A stretch of 23,462 nt of DNA from an uncultured Porphyromonadaceae bacterium (GTDB lineage Bacteria > Bacteroidota > Bacteroidia > Bacteroidales > Muribaculaceae), in assembly GCA_905193485.1 (NCBI GenBank), contig CAJJOX010000004.1:1-23462 (forward strand). Direction: 5' to 3'. The notes under the pieces were generated by a model. That model made no database searches and was not told the DNA's origin. It was given only the letters and a program-made list of their open reading frames with translations. Each line of letters opens with the position of its first letter. Positions within the stretch are counted from its first letter, which is position 1. The translations under genes were made by a program, and so were the position numbers. Positions 7,687 through 14,077 of this stretch are shown here, piece after piece.

Positions 7687-8837
7687 CGACAATCGGATAT
7701 ATAATCACACAGCGCGTCGGCAAACCGTGAAACCATTGGCATGTCGAGCGCGGCATTAAGGCTGATGCGCAAGCGCTCGGTGCCGGGCGGGACGGTCGGG
7801 GTGCGTATCGGCAACACTTTGAATCCGTCATCGCGCAAATGATCCGACATCAACACTGTCGCTTTTGCATCGCCCACAATCAGAGGCGTTATATGACTCG
7901 GAGCAGACGCAGTGAGCGCCGGAGCCACTTCGGTGATACGTCGGTGCAGTTCGAAAGCCAGATCATGCAGATGTTTCCGTTCGGCATCCATCTGCGTCAT
8001 GTGCATGAGCACGAAACGTGTCCAGGCACAGTTGACAGGAGGGATGACGGTAGAGAATATAAAACTGCGGGCACGGTTTAACGCATATTCACGCAGTTCG
8101 GCCGATGTGGCGGCAAAGGCGCCTACCGATGCGGCTGCTTTGCCGAATGTGCCGATCACGACATCGATCTCGTCGGGAGCTTTAGACGCCTGTACAAGGC
8201 CAAGTCCTTGCGGGCCGCATACACCGAAAGCGTGCGCTTCGTCGACATACAGCATCACATTGCCGTAGCGGCGGCGCAAGTCGATCAGCGTGTCGATGTC
8301 GGCTCGGTCGCCATCCATGCTGTAGACCGACTCGACAGCCACAATCACACGGTCGAAAGCGTCATGCTCTTTTGTGAGAATTCGCTCGAGGTGATTGAAA
8401 TCGTTGTGGGCGAAGCGACGAAACGGCGCGCGCGACAGCACCATTCCGTCGATCATGCTGGCATGCACCAGCTTATCGGCCAGAATAAGCGTGCGCGGTT
8501 CCGAAGCAAGCGCCGAGAGCATGCCGGTGTTGGCATGGTATCCGCTGTTGAACAAAAGGCAGGCACGACCGGCATAAAGATCGGAAAGCGCGGCCTCGAG
8601 CAACGAATATTCTTCCTGACCGGCGGCCAGAAGCCTCGATGCCGACGATGTCATTGCCGTGCGGCGCGGGTCGAGCTGTGTGAAAAAAGCCTCTGTGAGA
8701 TCTTGACGCGCAGCCAGACCGAGATAGTCGTTCCCGGAAAGATCCGTCAGATTTCCGGCATACATGCTGTCGGCCGGGAGGCTGCGCAGATTGCCGGAAG
8801 CGCGAAGCCGGGCAAGCGTTGTTTGATAGGCATTCAT
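7683..8837 (-). CDS. bioF: 8-amino-7-oxononanoate synthase
   Basis: A 384-residue PLP enzyme of the alpha-oxoamine synthase family, which condenses pimeloyl-ACP with alanine in biotin synthesis. Visible features: LSGNDYLGLA near the N-terminus, NSGYHAN, the cofactor Asp in YVDEAHAFG (about Asp199), and the Schiff-base lysine in GTFGKAAAS (about Lys233). Length is normal. The frame extends to a GTG at 8846 that overlaps bioA by 8 bp; the ATG at 8837, one base past the bioA stop, matches the usual N-terminus (MNAYQTTL) and is used here. It overlaps bioGC by 4 bp, so the three bio genes are translationally coupled. Confidence 0.96.
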   Translation of the reverse strand: MNAYQTTLARLRASGNLRSLPADSMYAGNLTDLSGNDYLGLAARQDLTEAFFTQLDPRRTAMTSSASRLLAAGQEEYSLLEAALSDLYAGRACLLFNSGYHANTGMLSALASEPRTLILADKLVHASMIDGMVLSRAPFRRFAHNDFNHLERILTKEHDAFDRVIVAVESVYSMDGDRADIDTLIDLRRRYGNVMLYVDEAHAFGVCGPQGLGLVQASKAPDEIDVVIGTFGKAAASVGAFAATSAELREYALNRARSFIFSTVIPPVNCAWTRFVLMHMTQMDAERKHLHDLAFELHRRITEVAPALTASAPSHITPLIVGDAKATVLMSDHLRDDGFKVLPIRTPTVPPGTERLRISLNAALDMPMVSRFADALCDYISDCR

Positions 8838-8838
8838 C

Positions 8839-10122
8839 TCAGCCACGGATTATAGCGATCATCTCGTTGGCGAGTGTGGAAAGATCATCATCGGATATGA
8901 TGTATGGCGGCATGATATACACACGCGTGCCGAAGGGTCTGACCCATATGCCCCGCTCGACACATTGTCGCTGGAATGAGGCTATGTCAACCGGTTCATT
9001 CATTTCCACCACACCGATAGCGCCGAGCACACGCACCTCTTTCACTCCCTTTATATCGGACGCAGGCGCCAGCAGTTCTTTGAAACGGTTTTCAATATGG
9101 GCGATGCGCGACTTCATATCCTGTGCGTTGAGCAGCTTAAGCGAAGCTATGGCTATGGCACATGACAGCGGATTGGCCATAAACGTCGGGCCATGCATCA
9201 TCACACCGGCCTCGCCACGCGAGATTGTATCGGCCACATCACGTGTGGTAAGCACTGCGCTCATTGTCAGGTAGCCGGCCGTAAGGCCCTTGCCGATGCA
9301 CATAATGTCGGGCTCCACACCGGCATGTTCCCACGCAAACATGCGGCCTGTGCGCCAGAATCCGGTGGCGATCTCATCGAATATCAGATAAACGCCATAT
9401 CGGTCACACAATCGGCGGGCCTCGACAAGATATTGCGGATGATAGAAATACATTCCGCCTGCGCCCTGCACTATCGGCTCAAGAATCAGAGCGGCAATCT
9501 CGTGATGATGCTCTCTAAGCGTTGCCTCGAGCTCATCCATCGCAGAGGCGTCCCAATCGGCGCCGAACTTCACACGTGGCTGTTCCACAAAGAATCTTAT
9601 GGGCAACGCCGGACCGAAAGCGCCGTGCATCCCGGTGACCGGGTCGCAAACACTCATGGCATTCCATGTATCGCCATGATAGCCCGACCGTATGGTCACG
9701 AAATTAGTCTTTTCATGCGATCCGCTCTTTGACACAGCCGCCTGCACGGCCATCTTCATGGCCACTTCGACCGCCACCGACCCGGAGTCGGCATAAAACA
9801 GATTGCGCATCGAAGGCGGAGCAGCCGCAAGCAACATTTTGCCGAGTTCGATGGCAGGCTCATGCGTCAGACCGCCAAACATCACGTGGCTCATCTTGCC
9901 GAGCTGCGATTCGGCAGCGCAATTGATTTCATGATTGTTATAGCCATGTATGACGCACCACCACGACGACATTCCGTCGATAAGCTCACGCCCGTCGGCA
10001 AGCTTCAGCCTCACGCCCTTGGCACCGATCACCTTATACGTAGGCAATGGATCGATAGTCGAAGTATAGGGATGCCAAAGATGTTCCCGGTCCCAAGAGT
10101 CACAAAGCAGATTTTCTTCCAT
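8839..10122 (-). CDS. bioA: Adenosylmethionine-8-amino-7-oxononanoate aminotransferase
   Basis: A 427-residue class III aminotransferase that makes 7,8-diaminopelargonate from 7-keto-8-aminopelargonate, normally with SAM as amino donor. Diagnostic BioA sequence is present: WHPYTS near the N-terminus, [15 protein letters not shown], the PLP-binding [13 protein letters not shown] (Asp about 249) and the Schiff-base lysine in IGKGLTAGY (about Lys278). The ATG at 10122 is chosen over an in-frame TTG at 10128. It is the first gene of the bio operon, with a promoter at 10197-10228. The next step, dethiobiotin synthetase (bioD), is not encoded nearby. Confidence 0.97.
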   Translation of the reverse strand: MEENLLCDSWDREHLWHPYTSTIDPLPTYKVIGAKGVRLKLADGRELIDGMSSWWCVIHGYNNHEINCAAESQLGKMSHVMFGGLTHEPAIELGKMLLAAAPPSMRNLFYADSGSVAVEVAMKMAVQAAVSKSGSHEKTNFVTIRSGYHGDTWNAMSVCDPVTGMHGAFGPALPIRFFVEQPRVKFGADWDASAMDELEATLREHHHEIAALILEPIVQGAGGMYFYHPQYLVEARRLCDRYGVYLIFDEIATGFWRTGRMFAWEHAGVEPDIMCIGKGLTAGYLTMSAVLTTRDVADTISRGEAGVMMHGPTFMANPLSCAIAIASLKLLNAQDMKSRIAHIENRFKELLAPASDIKGVKEVRVLGAIGVVEMNEPVDIASFQRQCVERGIWVRPFGTRVYIMPPYIISDDDLSTLANEMIAIIRG

Positions 10123-10141
10123 AATCAATGCATTTCATTTA

Positions 10142-10175
10142 TCGGTTAGCCGATGCGAAACCGACAAGGCTTCGC
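10142..10175 (-). promoter_or_regulatory. Inverted repeats in the bioA leader
   Basis: The predicted leader of bioA holds a 6-bp inverted repeat TCGGTT/AACCGA (10142-10147 and 10159-10164, 11-bp spacer). A second short one, GCGAA/TTCGC (10155-10159 and 10171-10175), overlaps it by one base, so the two hairpins cannot both form fully. It could be an operator or a small leader structure. The half-sites are not arranged like the known BirA operator. This is only a pattern; no regulator is identified. Confidence 0.25.
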
Positions 10176-10196
10176 GCCGGGCATAGAAACCGGCTG

Positions 10197-10228
10197 CAAA
10201 ATTACAATTTTTTGCAGACCTTCGCAAG
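10197..10228 (-). promoter_or_regulatory. bioA: Promoter of the bioA-bioF-bioGC operon
   Basis: On the minus strand TAATTTTG (10204-10197) is a perfect TAnnTTTG -7 box. A CTTG at 10228-10225 lies 20 bp upstream as the -33 element. Transcription should start near 10190, leaving a leader of about 65-70 bases before the bioA ATG. Confidence 0.7.
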
Positions 10229-10272
10229 GTGACCGACCGGCGGTGACGGAAACATGTCAAAATATAAAATGG

Positions 10273-10317
10273 AAAAAATCCGCAAACAATGTCTTGCAAC
10301 GATTGCTTGCGGATTTT
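10273..10317 (-). terminator. Intrinsic terminator of the tRNA operon
   Basis: An 11-bp perfect stem (AAAATCCGCAA at 10275-10285 with TTGCGGATTTT at 10307-10317) encloses a 21-base loop that can pair further (CAAT/ATTG). Read on the minus strand it ends in a TTTTTT run. It starts just after tRNA-Leu and separates the tRNA operon from the bio promoter. Confidence 0.8.
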
Positions 10318-10323
10318 CAAGAG

Positions 10324-10407
10324 TGTCCGAGATGAGATTCGAACTCACACAGCCCAACGGCCACTACCCCCTCAAAGTAGCGTGTCTACCAATTCCACCA
10401 CCCGGAC
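10324..10407 (-). tRNA. tRNA-Leu (anticodon GAG)
   Basis: An 84-nt type II tRNA. The acceptor stem GTCCGGG pairs with CTCGGAC (one G-U pair), followed by discriminator A. The D arm has TGGTAGACAC, the anticodon stem CTACT/GGTAG holds loop TTGAGGG with anticodon GAG, there is a long variable arm, and the T arm has GTTCGAATC. No CCA is encoded; the next bases are CTC. GAG reads CUC and CUU. It is the second gene of a tRNA pair, 28 bp downstream of tRNA-Gly. Confidence 0.95.
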
Positions 10408-10435
10408 AGGCGTTTCAGACATTCGTCGGAAATGG

Positions 10436-10508
<73 letters not shown>

Positions 10509-10542
10509 GTTGGGCTTTCGGGTTGTTTTCCCTTTTGCGATG

Positions 10543-10573
10543 CAAAGGTAGACATTATTTTCAAACCGGCAAA
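10543..10573 (-). promoter_or_regulatory. Consensus Bacteroidetes promoter of the tRNA operon
   Basis: On the minus strand TACCTTTG (10550-10543) is a perfect TAnnTTTG box, with TTTG at 10573-10570, exactly 19 bp upstream. This is the clearest promoter in the window and a good anchor for the phylum assignment. Confidence 0.85.
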
Positions 10574-10725
10574 ATTTTCAGCGATTTTTTTACGCCTATT
10601 TTTCTAAATAGACGTCACAAGACACTTTACAGCCGCTTCCTTAAATAAAGATTCCACGCTAAGAAACTGTTTAAAATTATTTTCAATGAAGTTTGAGAGG
10701 AATTCTTGAGCTGATTCCACATTTG
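10574..10725. other. AT-rich intergenic region downstream of the LuxR gene
   Basis: No gene is seen here. It holds one 9-bp hairpin (10593-10601 with 10606-10614, one G-U pair on the minus strand) which could mark the 3' end of the LuxR-gene transcript. On that strand it is followed by A residues, not a T-run, so it is not a standard intrinsic terminator. Confidence 0.4.
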
Positions 10726-11487
10726 CTAAATTATCTTCATAGCCTTGGCCACACGGCATGCTTCCACCGAATTTTTCACCCGGAGTCTGGCAATTATTTC
10801 CTGACGGTGACGGCTTACGGTGTTTTTGCTTATCGACAACATCCCGGCAATGTCGGCACTGCTCTTCCCCAGATCGATCAGGCGCAACACTTGCTGCTCT
10901 CTTCGGCTGAGAATCAATACGTCAGACGCTGCTGTAAGCGACTCACACACACCGGTAAGGGAATTGACAACGACACTTCTGCCTGCAAAATCAAACACAT
11001 CCCGTCCATACAGACACAACGCATAGACGATCGTGTCGCGATCATCAGCATAAATGTAATACATGCGGTGAACCACACTGATCATATCGCCGTTTGCCGC
11101 CGTCATACGCAATCTTGAAACCAGATAATAATCAGGCCGTTTATGCCTCGGGGTATGGCGCAGAAAATTGAAAAAACGCAATTCGGCAAGATATTTTTCT
11201 TCCCGCTCGTTCTCCGACATCAGATCAAGGATCGCCTTTTCCCATATCGAATTCTCTTTTATATAGTTTCCGATACCCAAAAATTCGCCGAACCTACCGG
11301 GAAATATACGGCTGATCCCCTTTTTTAAATCGCTGACAACCGCTATGACATTTTCTATTTCAGCCACATATCCGGCATAATTTAACAAGCCTTCCATTTC
11401 CGGTTTTTGGGACGCTCCGGGCTGCTTTTTCAGAAGTCGGTCGATTTTAAGAAGATTGCTCATGCAAAAATGGTTATTAATAGTCAT
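10726..11487 (-). CDS. LuxR-type (GerE) HTH transcriptional regulator
   Basis: A 253-residue predicted DNA-binding protein. The C-terminal 60 residues (about 192-252) are a LuxR/GerE helix-turn-helix: LSRREQQVLRLIDLGKSS, then ADIAGMLSISKNTVSRHR. The N-terminal ~180 residues have no phospho-acceptor receiver motif and no signal peptide. They look like a PAS-like sensor fold (YYLVSRLRMTA, then VHRMYYIYADD), which is inference; the ligand is unknown. It is divergent from the GH16-type gene and shares a palindromic promoter region with it, so autoregulation or control of that gene is plausible. The ATG at 11487 is used; an in-frame ATG at 11463 (MSNLLKIDRLL) is an equal alternative. Confidence 0.85.
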   Translation of the reverse strand: MTINNHFCMSNLLKIDRLLKKQPGASQKPEMEGLLNYAGYVAEIENVIAVVSDLKKGISRIFPGRFGEFLGIGNYIKENSIWEKAILDLMSENEREEKYLAELRFFNFLRHTPRHKRPDYYLVSRLRMTAANGDMISVVHRMYYIYADDRDTIVYALCLYGRDVFDFAGRSVVVNSLTGVCESLTAASDVLILSRREQQVLRLIDLGKSSADIAGMLSISKNTVSRHRQEIIARLRVKNSVEACRVAKAMKII

Positions 11488-11517
11488 TGATTACTATTAT
11501 GCAAGTGATTAACTTTG
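11487..11517 (+). promoter_or_regulatory. Promoter of the DUF1349/GH16 gene
   Basis: TAACTTTG at 11510-11517 is a perfect TAnnTTTG -7 box. TTG at 11487-11489, 20 bp upstream, serves as the -33 element and overlaps the start codon of the divergent LuxR gene. The leader to the ATG at 11552 would be about 29 bases. Confidence 0.7.
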
Positions 11518-11527
11518 CAAAGTTAAT
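11508..11527. promoter_or_regulatory. 20-bp perfect palindrome holding two back-to-back -7 boxes
   Basis: The sequence from 11508 to 11527 is its own reverse complement (half-site ATTAACTTTG). Each arm is a perfect TAnnTTTG box for one of the two divergent genes. The site lies almost midway between the LuxR start (11487) and the GH16 start (11552). Such a dyad is a natural dimer binding site, so it may be the operator of the adjacent regulator as well as two core promoters. Confidence 0.65.
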
Positions 11528-11550
11528 AAATCAAACTGGTTATACCTCAA
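11518..11550 (-). promoter_or_regulatory. Promoter of the LuxR-type regulator gene
   Basis: On the minus strand TAACTTTG (11525-11518) is a perfect -7 box, with TTG at 11550-11548 as the -33 element, next to the GH16 start codon. The predicted start lies near 11511, about 25 bases before the 11487 ATG. Confidence 0.65.
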
Positions 11551-11551
11551 T

Positions 11552-12631
11552 ATGAACAAACGATCTCTACCACTGATCCTGTCACTGATGTGCGGACTGT
11601 CACTGCCTGCACAGACACTTGAAAAAATGAATTGGTTCAATGAACCCGCTCAATGGAGCATATCGGGAAACAGTCTCTCGATGTCGGTAACGCCCAAAAG
11701 CGATTACTGGAGAATCTCTCACTACGGTTTTACCGTAGATGACGCACCATTCTATTATGCCGAGTATGGCGGCGAATTTGAGGCCAAAATGAAAATATCG
11801 GGCGACTACAAAGTGCGATTTGACCAAGCAGGCATGATGATAAGAATTGATCATGAAAACTACATCAAGGCAGGCATAGAATATGTCGATGGAAAAATGA
11901 ATCTCAGCACCGTAGTGACGCATCACACATCTGACTGGAGTGTAATCGCACTGGACAAAGCGGTCGACCACATATGGATAAAAGCTGTGCGCAGAAAGGA
12001 TGCGGTCGAGATTTTCTATTCATTCGACGACAAGGAATATGTCATGATGCGGAATGCATGGATGGAAGCCAACCGCCCCGTCAACGACGATCTGACCGCC
12101 GATCCGTCAGCCTATCTCACCGGCGGCATATGGACAAAAGGCAAGAAGGGCTTCGGCCCCGGATGCATACAGGTGCGCGCCCGTCTGGGCAAAGGAGCCG
12201 CAGGCGCATGGCCGGCCATCTGGATGATGCCGTTTGCAGAGGATACAGGATGGCCGGAATGCGGCGAAATAGACATCATGGAACGCCTCAACCACGACAA
12301 TATGGTCTACCAGACACTCCACTCCAACTATATAACCAATCTCGGACATAAAACACCGCAAAACTCCATGACCACGGATGTCGATCCAGACCGGTTCAAC
12401 ATCTACGAAGTGCAGATCTGGGAGAACGAAGTGAAATTCTATATTAACAATAAGCTCACGCTCAGTTATCCCAGGATAAACGGAGGCGCCAGCGGCCAAT
12501 TCCCGTTCTACAAGGAATGGTATCTGATCATCGACATGCAGCTCGGCGGATCATGGGTGGGCGCCGTCAACCCAAAGGAGCTGCCGGTTGAGATGGAGGT
12601 TGACTGGGTGCGCTACTACACTTACTATTGA
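11552..12631 (+). CDS. Secreted DUF1349-GH16 chimera (beta-glucanase-like)
   Basis: A 359-residue secreted protein with a Sec signal peptide (about 1-20, cleavage after LPA). Residues about 24-170 match DUF1349, a jelly-roll domain: SDYWRISHYGF, FDQAGMMIRID, IKAGIEYVDG, LSTVVTHHTSDWS. From about 172 the chain is GH16: YLTGGIWTKGKKGF, GAWPAIWMMPF, the catalytic GEIDIMER (E239, D241, E244), then QFPFYKEWYLIIDMQLGG and VDWVRYY. GH16 enzymes cut beta-1,3/1,4-glucans and similar polysaccharides. The usual first ~60 residues of a GH16 domain seem to be missing and the DUF1349 end is also shortened, so this looks like an in-frame fusion of two lectin-like folds. Activity is plausible but uncertain. 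It is divergent from a LuxR-type regulator; no SusCD pair is in the window. Confidence 0.88.
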   Translation: MNKRSLPLILSLMCGLSLPAQTLEKMNWFNEPAQWSISGNSLSMSVTPKSDYWRISHYGFTVDDAPFYYAEYGGEFEAKMKISGDYKVRFDQAGMMIRIDHENYIKAGIEYVDGKMNLSTVVTHHTSDWSVIALDKAVDHIWIKAVRRKDAVEIFYSFDDKEYVMMRNAWMEANRPVNDDLTADPSAYLTGGIWTKGKKGFGPGCIQVRARLGKGAAGAWPAIWMMPFAEDTGWPECGEIDIMERLNHDNMVYQTLHSNYITNLGHKTPQNSMTTDVDPDRFNIYEVQIWENEVKFYINNKLTLSYPRINGGASGQFPFYKEWYLIIDMQLGGSWVGAVNPKELPVEMEVDWVRYYTYY

Positions 12632-12702
12632 CCCCGCATTCCGCAACACCGCGGACAATCCACATAACCCCGCGCTAAATCCAAACCGCCCGGAGGATTG
12701 TT

Positions 12703-12745
12703 ATAGAATCGGAACGCCGACAAGGCATTCCGGTTCTATTTTTTC
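12703..12745 (+). terminator. Intrinsic terminator (or attenuator) between GH16 and VKOR genes
   Basis: A long hairpin (12703-12718 with 12724-12739: 16 positions, one mismatch, one G-U, GACAA loop) is followed by a T-run (12739-12744). It has the form of a strong Rho-independent terminator for the GH16-type gene. Its T-run ends only 7 bases before the ATG of the next gene, which leaves no room for a separate promoter between them. Confidence 0.85.
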
Positions 12746-12751
12746 TACCAT

Positions 12752-13711
12752 ATGCCCAGACACAACATTTTTACCGATCTTCTCACTGTGCTACAGGTGC
12801 CGCACACCACCGACTACAGCATCCGCCGTTTTGACGAGATGCCTTTTCGATCGCTCTTCGGGCTAAGCAAGTTGCTTGAGGAGTATGGCGTTGAAAGCCA
12901 GGGACTGCGATTTGAAGATCACGAGAAGATGAGGCTGTTGCCAAAGCCGTTCCTTGCCGCCACCACCGAAGGCGTGACGCTTGTGGCAACAGACGCCGAT
13001 CTATCCGCTGCAATTCCACGCGCGACCGGCATAGTGCTTTGCGCCTATCCGCAGCCTGACGCATGCGAGCCCGGCTACACAGGTCATCGCATCGGAGAAG
13101 CAGGCGGCCTGGTGAAACCGTGGCTGCTTCTTGTGGCCGTGGCCGTGCTTCTGAGCTATGCCATAGCCGACAACCATATATTCTCAAACTTCACCGCCAC
13201 ACTGCTTCTCATCATCGACATGGCCGGGCTTTACTTCTCCTATCTGCTGATACTAAAACAGCTTCATGTACACAGCCATATAGCCGAACGGGTGTGCGGT
13301 GTGATCCAGCGCGAAGGGTGCTCGAAAGTACTGGCCACCGGTGCCTCAAGCTTTTTCGGGCTTTTCCACTGGAGCGAAGTGGGCGCCGCATATTTCGGCA
13401 TCAGCCTCATCACACTTGTGGCATTTCCGACCGCATGGCCCATGCTCGCCGCCATCAACCTCTGTTGCCTGCCGTTCACGCTCTGGAGCGTGTGGTATCA
13501 GCGCACACGGGCAAAAGCCTGGTGCACGCTGTGCCTGAGCGTGCAATGTCTGCTATGGCTCCAATTTCTGTGCTATCTTTTCGGCGGCTGGATCAAAGCG
13601 GCATGGCCGCTTGACCCAGGCATCGTGCCGCTGGCAGCGGCCTACGTCGCCACACTACTGATAATCAACCGTCTGCTCCGCCCGCAGATGGAAGACGAAA
13701 ATGAAGAGTAG
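12752..13711 (+). CDS. C39-like/VKOR membrane thiol oxidoreductase
   Basis: A 319-residue protein. Residues about 1-95 resemble the C39-peptidase-like domain found at the front of Bacteroidetes VKOR proteins (FTDLLTVLQVPHTTDYS, GLSKLLEEYGV, LPKPFLA). The catalytic Cys and His are absent, so it is not a protease; it may bind peptide. Residues about 122-310 hold four or five membrane helices with VKOR features: a loop pair C182/C190 (CGVIQREGC) with the ASS motif, and the active CxxC at 258-261 (WCTLC). VKOR proteins form disulfides in the envelope with a quinone as acceptor. Two extra cysteines (97 and 105) lie before the first helix. No fused thioredoxin domain is present. The start abuts a terminator hairpin. 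The next gene encodes a small peptide 38 bp downstream. Confidence 0.83.
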   Translation: MPRHNIFTDLLTVLQVPHTTDYSIRRFDEMPFRSLFGLSKLLEEYGVESQGLRFEDHEKMRLLPKPFLAATTEGVTLVATDADLSAAIPRATGIVLCAYPQPDACEPGYTGHRIGEAGGLVKPWLLLVAVAVLLSYAIADNHIFSNFTATLLLIIDMAGLYFSYLLILKQLHVHSHIAERVCGVIQREGCSKVLATGASSFFGLFHWSEVGAAYFGISLITLVAFPTAWPMLAAINLCCLPFTLWSVWYQRTRAKAWCTLCLSVQCLLWLQFLCYLFGGWIKAAWPLDPGIVPLAAAYVATLLIINRLLRPQMEDENEE

Positions 13712-13749
13712 CCCACGCACCCGTAACTGATCAAAAACATTCACCCGAT

Positions 13750-13938
13750 ATGAACACAAAACCTTTGAAAATAAAACGCATGGTGCCCGAAGGCGCCAAA
13801 CCGGTCACAGCCTTTGATCTCGACCAATGCCGCCTCACTCATGAAGCGGACACGACGGCAACGGGAACTTCCGATATTCCCGCAGCATCGCCGGCGGCCT
13901 CCATCACCGCCATCAGCAAGGCGCTCTCGGACGAGTGA
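13750..13938 (+). CDS. Small hypothetical peptide (62 aa) after the VKOR gene
   Basis: I do not recognise this protein. It starts MNTKPLKIKRMVPEGAKPV, has one Cys (residue 27, FDLDQCRLTHE) and ends in a Thr/Ser/Ala-rich stretch (about 33-58). It has no membrane segment, no signal peptide, no double-Gly leader site and no zinc-binding pair. Codon choice (GC-rich third positions such as GCC, CTC, ATC) agrees with the neighbours, which argues for a real gene. It follows the C39-like/VKOR gene by 38 bp on the same strand, and that protein family often travels with short peptides made by ribosomes, so a peptide substrate is possible but unproven. A chance ORF cannot be ruled out. Confidence 0.5.
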   Translation: MNTKPLKIKRMVPEGAKPVTAFDLDQCRLTHEADTTATGTSDIPAASPAASITAISKALSDE

Positions 13939-14018
13939 ACGGAATTGTCGGGCGGACGACACGGATGACGGCCGCGCCATCTTTTTCCGAAAAATAAATG
14001 ATATAAGCCTGCAGGGGG

Positions 14019-14048
14019 TTGACGATTGACGGGAATTTTGTAAATTTG
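14019..14048 (+). promoter_or_regulatory. ileS: Promoter of the ileS operon
   Basis: TAAATTTG (14041-14048) is a perfect TAnnTTTG box and TTG at 14019-14021 lies 19 bp upstream. Transcription should begin around 14055, so the ATG at 14078 has a leader of about 20 bases. No T-box or other leader structure fits in that space. Confidence 0.78.
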
Positions 14049-14077
14049 CGCAATATTTGACAAACCACTTGCAAGCG

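Noticed and set aside
8208..8855. A 215-codon plus-strand frame opposite bioF
   Set aside because: It is antisense to well-supported bioF, has no recognisable domain, and its composition fits a codon shadow.
14057..14077. TTG start 21 bp upstream for ileS
   Set aside because: The predicted transcription start from the TAAATTTG box is near 14055, leaving no ribosome binding site. The ATG at 14078 gives the normal N-terminus.
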